From Streptomyces sp. M41(2017) (lineage in GTDB: Bacteria; Actinomycetota; Actinomycetes; Streptomycetales; Streptomycetaceae), in the NCBI RefSeq assembly GCF_002078175.1, contig NZ_MWFK01000001.1, positions 3,782,001-3,846,000 of the forward strand: a stretch of DNA of 64,000 nucleotides, read 5' to 3'. The notes beneath the pieces were generated by a model that was not told the DNA's origin, searched no databases, and saw nothing but the letters and a program-made list of their open reading frames with translations. The first letter of the stretch is position 1; every line of letters starts with the position of its first letter. Positions 52,270-60,730 of the stretch are shown piece after piece. A program made the position numbers and the translations under genes.

Positions 52270-52866
52270 GTGAGCACGACACCACCTGTTCTCGCCGCAG
52301 AGCTGGCAGGGGCGTGGGCCGACATTCAGCGGCACCACTCCGAGCTGCCCGATCTTGCCGCGCCAGAGTCCCTGATCGGGGAGTCGTCGTCCGCCTGCGG
52401 ACACGAACTCTCCTTCGAGCGACTGCTTCATGAAGCAGTCCACGGCATCGCCGCCGCGCGCGGAGTCCGCGACACCTCGCGCGCCGGCCGGTATCACAAC
52501 CGCAGATTCCTCGCGATCGCCGAGGAGTTGGGCCTCGACCACCCCGAGGAACCGCATCCCAGCAGCGGCTTCTCGCTGGTCACGCTCAACCCCGAGGCCA
52601 AGCGCCGTTACCGCCCGACGATCGAGCGGCTCCAGCGCGCGTTGAAGGCCCACACGGCCGCCACCGCCGCCGACACCGCCCGTTCGTTCCGCGGCCCCGC
52701 CGCCCGGCACGGTTCCTCCGGGGGAGGCGTCCGCGTCAAGGCCGTCTGCGACTGCGGGCGCAACGTCCGCGTCGTCCCGTCGGTCCTCGCGCAGGCGCCG
52801 ATCGTGTGCGGGGGGTGCGGCAAGCCCTTCCGGATTCCGGAGGTGGTCGGCGCGGCAGCCGGCTGA
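52270..52866 (+). CDS. SprT-like zinc metalloprotein
   Basis: This 198-residue soluble protein has an HEXXH motif in FERLLHEAVHGIAAARG (about 55), followed by RAGRYHNRRFLAIAEELGL, whose His fits the third zinc ligand of SprT/SPRTN-like domains, and a C-terminal zinc ribbon CDCGRNVRV...CGGCGKPF. That order (metalloprotease domain, then ribbon) matches the SprT family. Function in bacteria is unknown; eukaryotic SPRTN removes DNA-protein crosslinks. The start GTG 52270 has no obvious ribosome site. It is encoded alone, between proS and the rpsP operon. Confidence 0.82.
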   Translation: MSTTPPVLAAELAGAWADIQRHHSELPDLAAPESLIGESSSACGHELSFERLLHEAVHGIAAARGVRDTSRAGRYHNRRFLAIAEELGLDHPEEPHPSSGFSLVTLNPEAKRRYRPTIERLQRALKAHTAATAADTARSFRGPAARHGSSGGGVRVKAVCDCGRNVRVVPSVLAQAPIVCGGCGKPFRIPEVVGAAAG

Positions 52867-53278
52867 TCCGGGTGCGACACCGGCATCTCGTGGGTGCCGG
52901 CAGCACACGCCCGCGGGCAGTCGTGCCTCCCGCTCCGTCCCAGGACGGTGCGGGGTTTCAGGAGGCACGCCTGCGCGCGGGTGACACCGTCCCGACAGCA
53001 GCCGACGACCGCCGCGGACCGGCGACAAGCGCCCGGACCGACCCGGGCCGGCGTCACCTGACGGGCACCCGGGACCGCCGGGTGCCCGTCAGGTGTGGGC
53101 CGGCTCACCCTCGGTCGGGGGGATCCGCGGGATGTGGCAGAATGGTCAGCTGTACTCGACAGCCGCACAGGACCCCTCTCTCCTCCGGCTGACGCGTCCA
53201 TCGGACACTCGGGTACCGCAACCCCACGCGGCCATCTCGTCGTGTCCAACCCCGTCAAGACCAGGAGACACCACTTCC
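52867..53278 (+). other. 412-base gap before the rpsP operon
   Basis: No gene is supported. It contains an 18-bp perfect hairpin (53055-53095), a weak -10-like CAGAAT near 53139, and a leader of about 130 bases before rpsP in which GGACAC (53203-53208) and GTGTCC (53242-53247) could pair. Confidence 0.5.
53055..53095. terminator. 18-bp perfect hairpin upstream of rpsP
   Basis: CACCTGACGGGCACCCGG and CCGGGTGCCCGTCAGGTG are perfect 18-base arms around a GACCG loop. It is the longest perfect hairpin I found in the window. It lies 188 bases after the SprT-like stop, so it may insulate the ribosomal operon from upstream transcription. Confidence 0.7.
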
Positions 53279-53698
53279 GTGGCAGTCAAGATCAAGCTGA
53301 AGCGTCTGGGCAAGATCCGTTCGCCTCACTACCGCATCGTCGTCGCCGACTCCCGTACCCGCCGTGACGGCCGGGCCATCGAGGAGATCGGCCTGTACCA
53401 CCCGGTCCAGAACCCCTCGCGCATCGAGGTCGACACGGACCGCGCGCAGTACTGGCTGAGTGTCGGCGCGCAGCCGACCGAGCCCGTCCTCGCCATCCTG
53501 AAGCTGACCGGCGACTGGCAGAAGTTCAAGGGCCTGCCGGCCCCGGCTCCGCTGCTCGTGGCCGAGCCGAAGGCCGCGCGCCCGCTGTTCGACGCCCTCG
53601 GTGGCGACGACACGGGCAAGGGTGAGGCCATCACCCAGAAGAAGAAGGCTGAGAAGAAGGACGAGGCTCCGGCCGAGTCCGAGTCGACCGAGGCCTGA
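53279..53698 (+). CDS. rpsP: 30S ribosomal protein S16
   Basis: This small-subunit protein opens VAVKIKLKRLGKIRSPHYR and contains the S16 core DSRTRRDGRAIEEIGLY and LSVGAQPTEPV. At 139 residues it is longer than the ~85-residue E. coli protein because of a Lys/Glu-rich C-terminal extension (KKKAEKKDEAPAESE), typical of actinobacteria. GTG 53279 has CAGGAGAC upstream. It is first in rpsP-khpA-rimM-trmD. Confidence 0.98.
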   Translation: MAVKIKLKRLGKIRSPHYRIVVADSRTRRDGRAIEEIGLYHPVQNPSRIEVDTDRAQYWLSVGAQPTEPVLAILKLTGDWQKFKGLPAPAPLLVAEPKAARPLFDALGGDDTGKGEAITQKKKAEKKDEAPAESESTEA

Positions 53699-53700
53699 GC

Positions 53701-53940
53701 ATGCTCGAGGAGGCTCTCGAGCACCTCGTGAAGGGCATCGTCGACAACCCCGACGACGTGCAGGTCGCCTCGCGCAACCTGCGCCGCGGACGCGTTCTCG
53801 AGGTTCGGGTGCACCCCGACGACCTCGGCAAGGTGATCGGCCGCAACGGCCGCACCGCGCGCGCCCTGCGAACCGTCGTGGGTGCCATCGGCGGCCGCGG
53901 TGTCCGCGTCGACCTCGTCGACGTGGATCACGTCCGCTGA
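53701..53940 (+). CDS. khpA: KH-domain RNA-binding protein
   Basis: This 79-residue protein is a single KH domain with the GxxG loop in VIGRNGRTARALRTV, flanked by VHPDDLGK and a C-terminal VDLVDVDHV. It belongs to the KhpA/YlqC family, which dimerises with KhpB and binds RNA in Gram-positives. It starts 2 bases after the rpsP stop and is conserved in this ribosomal operon. Confidence 0.96.
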   Translation: MLEEALEHLVKGIVDNPDDVQVASRNLRRGRVLEVRVHPDDLGKVIGRNGRTARALRTVVGAIGGRGVRVDLVDVDHVR

Positions 53941-54058
53941 CGTAGCACGCAGCACCGGCTCGGGCCGGGGAGGGCTTACGAGCCGTCCCCGGCCCGTAGT
54001 CGTCTGCGCACCCTCATCCGAGGCATTGCCGTCGGTACACGACAGGAGATCAAGCACA

Positions 54059-54652
54059 GTGCAGCTGGTAGTCGCTCGCGTCGGCCGTGCCCACGGCATC
54101 AAGGGCGAGGTCACCGTGGAGGTCCGCACCGACGAGCCGGAGCTCCGGCTCGGACCCGGTGCCGTCCTGCTCACCGATCCGGCCTCCACCGGACCGCTGA
54201 CCATCGAGACGGGCCGCGTCCACAGCGGCCGTCTCCTGCTGCGCTTCGCCGGCGTACGCGACCGGAACGCCGCCGAGGCGCTGCGCAACACCCTGCTGAT
54301 CGCCGAGGTCGACCCGGACGAGACTCCGGAGGACCCGGAGGAGTACTACGACCACCAGCTGATGGACCTGGACGTGTTCACCACGGACGGCGCCGCGGTC
54401 GGCCGGATCACCGAGATCTCGCACCTGCCCTCGCAGGACCTGTTCGTGGTCGAGCGGGAGGACGGCACCGAGGTGCTGATCCCGTTCGTCGAGGAGATCG
54501 TCGTCGAGATCGACCTGGAGGAGCAGCGGGCCGTCATCGACCCGCCGCCCGGTCTGATCGACGACCGCGCGGAGATCGTCTCCTCCCGCGACGCGGAGGA
54601 CGACGAGGGTGGGACCACCGGCGGCGAGGACTCCGCGGGGGCGGGCGCCTGA
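54059..54652 (+). CDS. rimM: Ribosome maturation factor RimM
   Basis: RimM assists 30S head assembly by binding S19. This 197-residue protein has an N-terminal RimM barrel (VQLVVARVGRAHGIKGEVTV, FAGVRDRNAAEALRNTLL) and a C-terminal PRC-barrel (DHQLMDLDVFTTDGAAVG; EVLIPFVEEIVVEIDL). An acidic Glu/Asp/Gly tail extends the end. GTG 54059 follows ACAGGAGATC. Its stop shares one base with the trmD start (TGATG), coupling the two. Confidence 0.96.
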   Translation: MQLVVARVGRAHGIKGEVTVEVRTDEPELRLGPGAVLLTDPASTGPLTIETGRVHSGRLLLRFAGVRDRNAAEALRNTLLIAEVDPDETPEDPEEYYDHQLMDLDVFTTDGAAVGRITEISHLPSQDLFVVEREDGTEVLIPFVEEIVVEIDLEEQRAVIDPPPGLIDDRAEIVSSRDAEDDEGGTTGGEDSAGAGA

Positions 54653-55473
54653 TGCGGCTCGACGTCGTCACGATCTTCCCCGAGTACCTGGAGCCCCTGA
54701 ACGTCTCCCTCGTCGGCAAGGCACGCGCGCGTGGCCAGTTGAACGTCCACGTGCACGACCTCCGGGACTGGACGTACGACCGCCACAACACGGTCGACGA
54801 CACCCCGTACGGCGGCGGCCCCGGCATGGTCATGAAGACCGAGCCGTGGGGCGCCGCGCTGGACTCCGCACTCGCCGACGGCTACGAGACCGGCTCCCAC
54901 GGACCCGTCCTCGTCGTCCCCACGCCCAGCGGGCGCCCCTTCACGCAGGAGCTCGCCGTCGAGCTCTCCGAGCGCCCCTGGCTGGTCTTCACGCCCGCGC
55001 GCTACGAGGGCATCGACCGCCGCGTCATCGACGAGTACGCGACCCGGATGCCCGTCTACGAGGTCTCCATCGGCGACTACGTGCTCGCCGGCGGCGAGGC
55101 GGCCGTGCTCGTCGTCACCGAGGCCGTGGCCCGGCTGCTGCCGGGTGTGCTCGGCAACGCCGAGTCGCACCGGGACGACTCCTTCGCCCCCGGCGCCATG
55201 GCCAACCTCCTGGAGGGCCCGGTGTACACCAAGCCCCCCGAGTGGCGCGGCCGCGAGATCCCCGACGTGCTGGTCAGCGGTCACCACGGGAAGATCGCCC
55301 GCTGGCGCCGCGACGAGGCCCTGCGCCGTACGACGGCGAACCGGCCCGACCTCATCGAGCGCTGCGACCCGTCCACCTTCGACAAGAAGGACCGCGAGAT
55401 GCTCTCGATCCTGGGCTGGCGGCCGGGTCCCGACGGCCGATTTGGGCGCAGCCCGGAGGCCGTGGAAGAATAG
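54652..55473 (+). CDS. trmD: tRNA (guanine(37)-N(1))-methyltransferase
   Basis: TrmD makes m1G37 in tRNAs and prevents +1 frameshifts. This 273-residue SPOUT-family enzyme has MRLDVVTIFPEYLEPLN, DDTPYGGGPGMVMKTEPW, and the trefoil-knot SAM site CGRYEGIDERV-equivalent PARYEGIDRRVIDEYA, then SIGDYVLAGGEAAVLVV. The GxGMGY-type C-terminal signature is relaxed. Start ATG overlaps the rimM stop. rplS follows after 131 bases. Confidence 0.97.
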   Translation: MRLDVVTIFPEYLEPLNVSLVGKARARGQLNVHVHDLRDWTYDRHNTVDDTPYGGGPGMVMKTEPWGAALDSALADGYETGSHGPVLVVPTPSGRPFTQELAVELSERPWLVFTPARYEGIDRRVIDEYATRMPVYEVSIGDYVLAGGEAAVLVVTEAVARLLPGVLGNAESHRDDSFAPGAMANLLEGPVYTKPPEWRGREIPDVLVSGHHGKIARWRRDEALRRTTANRPDLIERCDPSTFDKKDREMLSILGWRPGPDGRFGRSPEAVEE

Positions 55474-55604
55474 GCCGCTGCTCTTTGTCGTCCGGCGTGC
55501 GCCCCTGCCACAGGGGGACACGACGCCCGTCCCGACGAGGCAGCATCATCTCGGAATCCTCTCCCGTCGATGACCTGTGGCATTGACGAAGAAAGCAGAC
55601 ACAC

Positions 55605-55955
55605 ATGACTCACCTGCTCGACAACGTCGACAGCGCGTCGCTGCGCACCGACATCCCGGCCTTCCGCCCGGGTGACACCGTCAACGTCCACGTCCGCGTC
55701 ATCGAGGGCAACCGCTCCCGTGTGCAGCAGTTCAAGGGCGTAGTCATCCGCCGCCAGGGCGCCGGTGTCCGGGAGACCTTCTCGGTCCGCAAGGTCTCGT
55801 TCTCCGTCGGCGTCGAGCGCACCTTCCCGGTGCACACCCCGATCGTCGAGAAGATCGAGGTCGTCACCCGTGGTGACGTGCGTCGCGCCAAGCTGTACTA
55901 CCTCCGTGACCTGCGCGGCAAGGCCGCGAAGATCAAGGAGAAGCGCGACCGCTGA
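55605..55955 (+). CDS. rplS: 50S ribosomal protein L19
   Basis: This 116-residue large-subunit protein lies at the 30S-50S interface. Features are FRPGDTVNVHVRVIEGNRSR, QFKGVVIRRQGAGVRETFSV and the C-terminal KLYYLRDLRGKAAKIKEK. ATG 55605 has GAAAGCAG upstream. It ends the ribosomal group before the sip cluster. Confidence 0.98.
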   Translation: MTHLLDNVDSASLRTDIPAFRPGDTVNVHVRVIEGNRSRVQQFKGVVIRRQGAGVRETFSVRKVSFSVGVERTFPVHTPIVEKIEVVTRGDVRRAKLYYLRDLRGKAAKIKEKRDR

Positions 55956-56035
55956 GCCCGTGCCGCCGACGTGAGCCGTCGGCGACCGAGCCGGTAAGAA
56001 GGCGTCTCATGGAGGCCGGATAGCATCTGGCCCCG

Positions 56036-56752
56036 ATGGACACCGAAGCACAGCACGTGGAGCGCGACCGCTCCTCCCGCCCTTCCGCCTCCGAGGAGAT
56101 CTCGGACACGGAGCGGCCGGAGGGACGGTCGCGTTTCGCGTTGGCGGGCCGGGCCGCCGCGTGGCTCCCGGGCGGGTGGATCACCCTGACGGTGCTGGTC
56201 TGCCTCGTCTTCCTGCTCCTGCTCAGCCGCTTCGTGATGCAGCCGTTCCAGATTCCCAGCGGCTCGATGGAGTCCGGATTGAGGATCGGGGACCGCGTTC
56301 TCGTAAATAAGTTGGCGTACCGTTTCGGTTCCGAACCGCGGCGGGGCGACGTCGTCGTGTTCGACGGCACCGGTTATTTCGGGAGCGCAGACTACGTCAA
56401 GCGCGTTGTGGGGGTAGGGGGAGACCACGTGGTCTGCTGCGACAGGGAGGGGAGACTCGAGGTGAACGACCGGTCGGTCGACGAGTCGGCGTTTCTCCAC
56501 CAGGGCGACAGCCCCTCGGACGTGCCCTTCGACGTCCGGGTGCCCGACGGCTCGCTCTTCGTCCTCGGTGACCACCGCAGCCGCTCCAGCGACTCCCGCG
56601 ACCATCTGGGCTCGCCCGGCGGCGGCATGATCCCCGTCGGTGACGTGATCGGCCGCGCCGACGTCATCGCCTGGCCCGCGGGCCACTGGACCCGGCTGAC
56701 CCGCCCCGACGCCTACGTGCGCGTGCCCGCCGCCGGCGGTGCCCATGGGTAA
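56036..56752 (+). CDS. sipW: Type I signal peptidase SipW
   Basis: This 238-residue membrane protease removes signal peptides from exported proteins. A single N-terminal anchor (about 49-69) is followed by the serine motif IPSGSMESG with Ser77 and the lysine motif VKRVVGVGGD with Lys122; GDHRSRSSDSRDH is box E. It lacks the second, C-terminal membrane helix found in most Streptomyces Sip proteins, as described for SipW. Codons near 56300-56330 (GTA AAT AAG TTG) are unusually A/T-rich. It overlaps sipX by 8 bases (ATG 56745). Confidence 0.95.
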   Translation: MDTEAQHVERDRSSRPSASEEISDTERPEGRSRFALAGRAAAWLPGGWITLTVLVCLVFLLLLSRFVMQPFQIPSGSMESGLRIGDRVLVNKLAYRFGSEPRRGDVVVFDGTGYFGSADYVKRVVGVGGDHVVCCDREGRLEVNDRSVDESAFLHQGDSPSDVPFDVRVPDGSLFVLGDHRSRSSDSRDHLGSPGGGMIPVGDVIGRADVIAWPAGHWTRLTRPDAYVRVPAAGGAHG

Positions 56753-57851
56753 CCGCGGACGGCCTCGCGGAGCCCCCACGAGCGCCATGGAGAACCTGCT
56801 GCCCACCGGCACCCGGCGGGCCTCCGGGGGAGCCGCCCGTCCCAGCAGGGTGGAGCGGCGCAAGCTCGCGCGGAAGATCAAGCGGCGCAGACGGCGCTCC
56901 GCGGCCAAGGAGATACCCCTCCTCGTCGGCGTAGCCGTCCTCATCGCCCTGGTCCTCAAGACCTTTCTCGTCCAGGCCTTCGTGATCCCGTCGGGTTCCA
57001 TGGAGAACACGATCCAGATCGGCGACCGGGTCCTGGTCGACAAGTTCACCCCGTGGTTCGGCTCCGAGCCCTCGCGCGGTGACGTCGTCGTCTTCAAGGA
57101 CCCCGGTGGGTGGCTCACCGCCGAGGAGACCAAGAAGAAGGACGACCCCGTGGTCGTCAAGCAGTTCAAGCAGGGGCTGACCTTCATCGGCCTGCTGCCG
57201 TCCGACAACGAGAAGGACCTCATCAAGCGGGTCGTCGGCGTCGGTGGCGACACCGTCAAGTGCTGTGACGCGCAGGGCCGGGTGACGGTCAACGGCACCC
57301 CGCTGACCGAGCCGTACATCTTCGCGGGCGACAAGCCGTCCGACTTCGCCTTCGAGGTCAAGGTGCCCGAGGGGCGCCTGTTCGTCCTCGGCGACCACCG
57401 GGGCAACTCCGCGGACTCCCGTTACCACCGGACCGACAAGTTCAGCGGTACCGTCTCCGAGAAGTCGATCGTGGGCCGGGCCATGATCATCGGATGGCCC
57501 ATCGGCCACTGGACGCGACTGCGCGAGCCGAGCACGTTTTCGACCGTGGCCGACGCGCCTGGAGCGTCGACCGCCGCCTCGGCGCTGTCGCATAGGGTGG
57601 CCCCTGCGGATCCAGACGGATTGATCCCGCTCCCGAGCCCTGCGGAACTCCCGCTCGTTATGGGAGTGGTGGGCCTGCGCCGAATACGGCGCGGGCGGCG
57701 GCACGGAGTGAGGAGTGGATGTGGGGGATGTGGCGGTCGGCGCACGATCCGGACACGATGGTCCCGAAGGGCAGCCGGAGCGGCCCGACGATGCGGCTGC
57801 CCCCGGAGTGGAGGACGGATCGGGTTCGGGCAGTGGTTCCGAGGGCGGTGA
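56745..57851 (+). CDS. sipX: Type I signal peptidase SipX
   Basis: This 368-residue signal peptidase has an anchor at about 57-79 after a strongly basic stretch (RRKLARKIKRRRRRS), Ser85 in IPSGSMENT and Lys161 in IKRVVGVGGDTV, and box E GDHRGNSADSRYH. After the catalytic domain comes a weak hydrophobic segment (LPSPAELPLVMGVVGLRRI) and then an odd Arg/Gly/Cys-rich tail that runs 137 bases into sipY in another frame. I recall 320 residues for S. lividans SipX. The tail may be real, or the gene may end differently if there is a sequencing error. A GTG at 56739 is an alternative start. Confidence 0.88.
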   Translation: MGNRGRPRGAPTSAMENLLPTGTRRASGGAARPSRVERRKLARKIKRRRRRSAAKEIPLLVGVAVLIALVLKTFLVQAFVIPSGSMENTIQIGDRVLVDKFTPWFGSEPSRGDVVVFKDPGGWLTAEETKKKDDPVVVKQFKQGLTFIGLLPSDNEKDLIKRVVGVGGDTVKCCDAQGRVTVNGTPLTEPYIFAGDKPSDFAFEVKVPEGRLFVLGDHRGNSADSRYHRTDKFSGTVSEKSIVGRAMIIGWPIGHWTRLREPSTFSTVADAPGASTAASALSHRVAPADPDGLIPLPSPAELPLVMGVVGLRRIRRGRRHGVRSGCGGCGGRRTIRTRWSRRAAGAARRCGCPRSGGRIGFGQWFRGR

Positions 57852-58662
57852 CGCCTCGACCGGGCGTTCCGAGCAGGACCCGAACGCCAGGAAGCAGCGC
57901 TCCTTCTGGAAGGAGCTGCCGATCCTGATCGGCATCGCCCTGGTGCTCGCGCTGCTCATCAAGACGTTCCTGGTGCAGGCGTTCTCGATCCCCTCGGACT
58001 CGATGCAGAACACCCTCCAGCAGGGTGACCGCGTCCTGGTCGACAAGCTGACTCCGTGGTTCGGTTCCGAGCCGGAGCGCGGCGAGGTCGTCGTCTTCCA
58101 CGACCCCGACAACTGGCTGGCGGGCGAGCCCACCGCCGACCCGAACGCCCTGCAGACCTTCCTGAGCTGGATCGGCCTGATGCCGTCCGCCGAGGAGAAG
58201 GACCTGATCAAGCGCGTCATCGGCGTCGGCGGCGACACCGTCGAGTGCAAGGGCACCGGCCCCCTGAAGGTCAACGGCAAGGCACTGAACGACTCGTCGT
58301 TCGTCTACGCGGGGAACACTCCGTGCAGCCAGGACGACGAGGGCGGCCAGTTCAAGGTCAAGGTCCCCAAGGGCATGATCTGGGTGATGGGCGACCACCG
58401 CCAGAACTCGCGGGACTCCCGCTACAACCAGGCCGACAAGCACCACGGCATGGTCCCGGTGGACGACGTCGTCGGCCGCGCCATCGTCAAGGCCTGGCCG
58501 ATCAACCGCTGGGGCACTCTTCCGGTCCCGGACACCTTCGACCAGTCCGGCCTGAACGCCAAGGCGGCCGCCGCGGTCACGGCGCCCGGAGCCGTCGCGC
58601 TCGTCGGCGCGGTGCCGCTCGTGCTGGTGCGCCGCAGGCGCAAGGCGTCCAAGGACGACTGA
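57715..58662 (+). CDS. sipY: Type I signal peptidase SipY
   Basis: This 315-residue signal peptidase is, in S. lividans, the main one of the four. A disordered Gly/Ser/Asp N-terminus (1-60) precedes an anchor at about 67-89. Ser96 lies in SIPSDSMQNT, Lys166 in IKRVIGVGGDTV, and box E is GDHRQNSRDSRY. A second C-terminal helix (APGAVALVGAVPLVLV) ends in RRRRKASKDD. GTG 57715 follows GGAGTGAG; GTG 57721 is possible. Its first 137 bases overlap the end of sipX. Confidence 0.95.
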   Translation: MDVGDVAVGARSGHDGPEGQPERPDDAAAPGVEDGSGSGSGSEGGDASTGRSEQDPNARKQRSFWKELPILIGIALVLALLIKTFLVQAFSIPSDSMQNTLQQGDRVLVDKLTPWFGSEPERGEVVVFHDPDNWLAGEPTADPNALQTFLSWIGLMPSAEEKDLIKRVIGVGGDTVECKGTGPLKVNGKALNDSSFVYAGNTPCSQDDEGGQFKVKVPKGMIWVMGDHRQNSRDSRYNQADKHHGMVPVDDVVGRAIVKAWPINRWGTLPVPDTFDQSGLNAKAAAAVTAPGAVALVGAVPLVLVRRRRKASKDD

Positions 58663-58684
58663 CGACCTCGTCGTCCCCGGCCTC

Positions 58685-58723
58685 GGGGCCGGTCGCCCCG
58701 GAGTATCCGGAGCGACCGGCCCC
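58685..58723 (+). terminator. Nested hairpin terminator after sipY
   Basis: GGGGCCGGTCGC/GCGACCGGCCCC (12 bp) continues after one mismatch into CCGGA/TCCGG around GTA. It separates sipWXY from sipZ, which has its own promoter. Confidence 0.8.
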
Positions 58724-58840
58724 CGCCCGTTCCGGCGGGATCGACGACCGGCACGCGTCCCGTGAACACCCCGCGCACCGGCGATCCGCACAGGTCTTCC
58801 ACATGGCGCCCGGGCCCGTGATCGTTGTCCGAACCATGGG

Positions 58841-58870
58841 CTGACCGCGGACCGTACCCCCGGGTAGGGT
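58841..58870 (+). promoter_or_regulatory. sipZ promoter (leaderless)
   Basis: CTGACC (58841-58846), an 18-base spacer and TAGGGT (58865-58870) lie 8 bases before the sipZ ATG. There is no ribosome site, so the message is probably leaderless. Confidence 0.55.
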
Positions 58871-58878
58871 GCGGTCCC

Positions 58879-59652
58879 ATGGGTGGCGAGAGCGCAACAC
58901 GTACGGCCCCGCGCAGCGGTGGCGTGGCCAGGGACCAGGCGGGCGGCAAGGTCGGACAGCGGTTGTCCGGGCTGGCCGTCGCGCTGGGCCTGGTGCTGTT
59001 CCTCGGTGGGTTCGCCTGGGGAGTGGTGGTCTACCTGCCGTACACGGTGCCCACCAGCTCGATGGCGCCGACGATCAACGTGGGCGACCGGGTCCTCGCG
59101 CAGCGCATCGACGGAAGCGACGTCCGCCGCGGTGACGTCGTCGTCTTCAAGGACAAGGCGTGGGTCACCAACGCGTCCGTGGTCAAGCGCGTGGTCGCCG
59201 TCGGCGGTGACACGGTCTCCTGCTGCACCAAGGGCAAGCTGACCGTCAACGGCAAGCAGATCGACGAGCCGTATCTGCCCGAGGGCAGCCTCGCCGAGAT
59301 CACCAACTTCCCCACGGTGAAGGTCCCCAAGGGCCGCCTGTTCCTGCTCGGCGACGAGCGTCAGGGCTCCCTCGACTCCACCGCGCATCTGACGGACGCC
59401 GCCGGCGGCACCGTGGCGCGCGGCGCCGTGTCCGCGCGGGTCGACGCCGTCGCCTGGCCCATGAACGGCATGCTCGAACGCCCCAGCGGTTTCGAGCCCC
59501 TCGGTGCTCTGTCCCAGCCGGGCCCGCTCCGTACGATCGTCGCCGCGGTGATCGCCGGTGCCGTGCTCGTGCTGGGCGGCGCCGCCTACGGGCCCATCGC
59601 CAAGCGGGCGGGCCGCTCCCGCACGAAGACGGAGCCCGCCGGTGCCCGCTGA
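58879..59652 (+). CDS. sipZ: Type I signal peptidase SipZ
   Basis: This 257-residue signal peptidase is the most divergent of the four. The anchor is at about 30-51, Ser61 lies in VPTSSMAPT and Lys103 in VKRVVAVGGDTV. Box E is GDERQGSLDST, with Glu in place of the usual His after Asp (GDH in the other three). A second helix (IVAAVIAGAVLVLGGAAYG) precedes a basic tail. ATG 58879 was chosen over an in-frame upstream ATG (58825) because the promoter lies between them. It overlaps the NUDIX gene by 11 bases. Confidence 0.94.
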   Translation: MGGESATRTAPRSGGVARDQAGGKVGQRLSGLAVALGLVLFLGGFAWGVVVYLPYTVPTSSMAPTINVGDRVLAQRIDGSDVRRGDVVVFKDKAWVTNASVVKRVVAVGGDTVSCCTKGKLTVNGKQIDEPYLPEGSLAEITNFPTVKVPKGRLFLLGDERQGSLDSTAHLTDAAGGTVARGAVSARVDAVAWPMNGMLERPSGFEPLGALSQPGPLRTIVAAVIAGAVLVLGGAAYGPIAKRAGRSRTKTEPAGAR

Positions 59653-60166
59653 GCCGGCGGACGACCGCCAGGAGACGCCCGAGGGCGGTCTGCGCAGGGT
59701 CGCCCGGGTCGTCCTGCTCGATCCGCAGGACCGTGTCCTTCTCCTGCACGGGCACGAGCCGGACGATCCCTCGGACGACTGGTGGTTCACCCCGGGCGGC
59801 GGTCTGGAGGGGGACGAGACCCGGGAGCAGGCCGCGCTGCGGGAACTCCTGGAGGAGACCGGTATCACGGAGGTCGAGCTGGGGCCGGTGCTGTGGCAGC
59901 GGATCTGCGCCTTCTCGTTCGCCGGGCAGCGCTGGCACCAGGACGAGTGGTACTTCCTGGCCCGTACGACCCAGACGGCCACGGCGGCCACCGCGCTGAC
60001 CGACCTGGAACGGCGCAGCGTCGCCGGAGCGCGCTGGTGGACGTGCCGGGAACTGACCGAGGCACATGAGACGGTGTATCCGACCAAGCTCGCCGGGCTG
60101 CTCCGCAGGGTGCTCGACGAGGGTCCCCCGGCCACACCCGAGATCCTCGACACGGAAATCGTCTAG
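59642..60166 (+). CDS. NUDIX hydrolase
   Basis: This 174-residue pyrophosphohydrolase has a complete Nudix box GGGLEGDETREQAALRELLEETGI-type run at 52-75 (key residues Gly53, Glu60, Arg67-Glu68, Glu71-Glu72). WWFTPGGGLEGD and the C-terminal ELTEAHETVYP are typical of the small MutT-like group. GTG 59642 has GGAG about 7 bases upstream and overlaps the sipZ stop, so it is translationally coupled. The substrate is unknown. Confidence 0.93.
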   Translation: MPAEPADDRQETPEGGLRRVARVVLLDPQDRVLLLHGHEPDDPSDDWWFTPGGGLEGDETREQAALRELLEETGITEVELGPVLWQRICAFSFAGQRWHQDEWYFLARTTQTATAATALTDLERRSVAGARWWTCRELTEAHETVYPTKLAGLLRRVLDEGPPATPEILDTEIV

Positions 60167-60221
60167 GGGTTCCCGGGGCTGGCGCACAATAGGGGGACGC
60201 ACGGCTGAAGGGGAACATGCC

Positions 60222-60530
60222 ATGAGCGCCGAGGACCTCGAGAAGTACGAGACCGAGATGGAGCTGAAGCTCTATCGGGAGTACCGCGACGTCGTCGGTC
60301 TGTTCAAATATGTGATCGAGACCGAACGGCGCTTCTACCTCACCAACGACTACGAGATGCAGGTGCACTCGGTCCAGGGTGAGGTGTTTTTCGAGGTGTC
60401 CATGGCGGACGCCTGGGTGTGGGACATGTACCGGCCCGCTCGCTTCGTGAAGCAGGTGCGCGTTCTCACATTCAAGGACGTGAACATCGAGGAGCTGAAC
60501 AAGAGCGACCTGGAGCTGCCGGGCGGCTGA
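60222..60530 (+). CDS. DUF2469 actinobacterial conserved protein
   Basis: This 102-residue acidic protein opens MSAEDLEKYETEMELKLYRE and continues DVVGLFKYVIETERRFYLTN and VRVLTFKDVNIEELNKSDLE. It is almost invariant in actinobacteria and matches the Pfam family DUF2469, found beside yraN in Mycobacterium (Rv2901c) and Streptomyces. The function is unknown. ATG 60222 follows GAAGGGGAA. Confidence 0.93.
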   Translation: MSAEDLEKYETEMELKLYREYRDVVGLFKYVIETERRFYLTNDYEMQVHSVQGEVFFEVSMADAWVWDMYRPARFVKQVRVLTFKDVNIEELNKSDLELPGG

Positions 60531-60582
60531 CGCGAAGGCGGCTGGGCGGCCGACTGAGGTCGGGCCGGACAGTGGGCCGGCG

Positions 60583-60610
60583 AGGCCGGGAACCGAGGGG
60601 TTCCCGGCCT
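60583..60610 (+). terminator. Terminator after DUF2469
   Basis: AGGCCGGGAACC-GAGG-GGTTCCCGGCCT is a perfect 12-bp stem with a 4-base loop, followed by TCGTGTTTCT. It lies 52 bases after the DUF2469 stop. Confidence 0.8.
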
Positions 60611-60730
60611 TCGTGTTTCTCCGTCGTGACTCGTGCGGGTGATGGGTATGTCCACAGTCGCGCGGCTGTCCACCAAGATCCACAAGCCGCGCGGTGCGGC
60701 CTCAGTGTGGAGGCCGGAGGTGGTGCCGAC

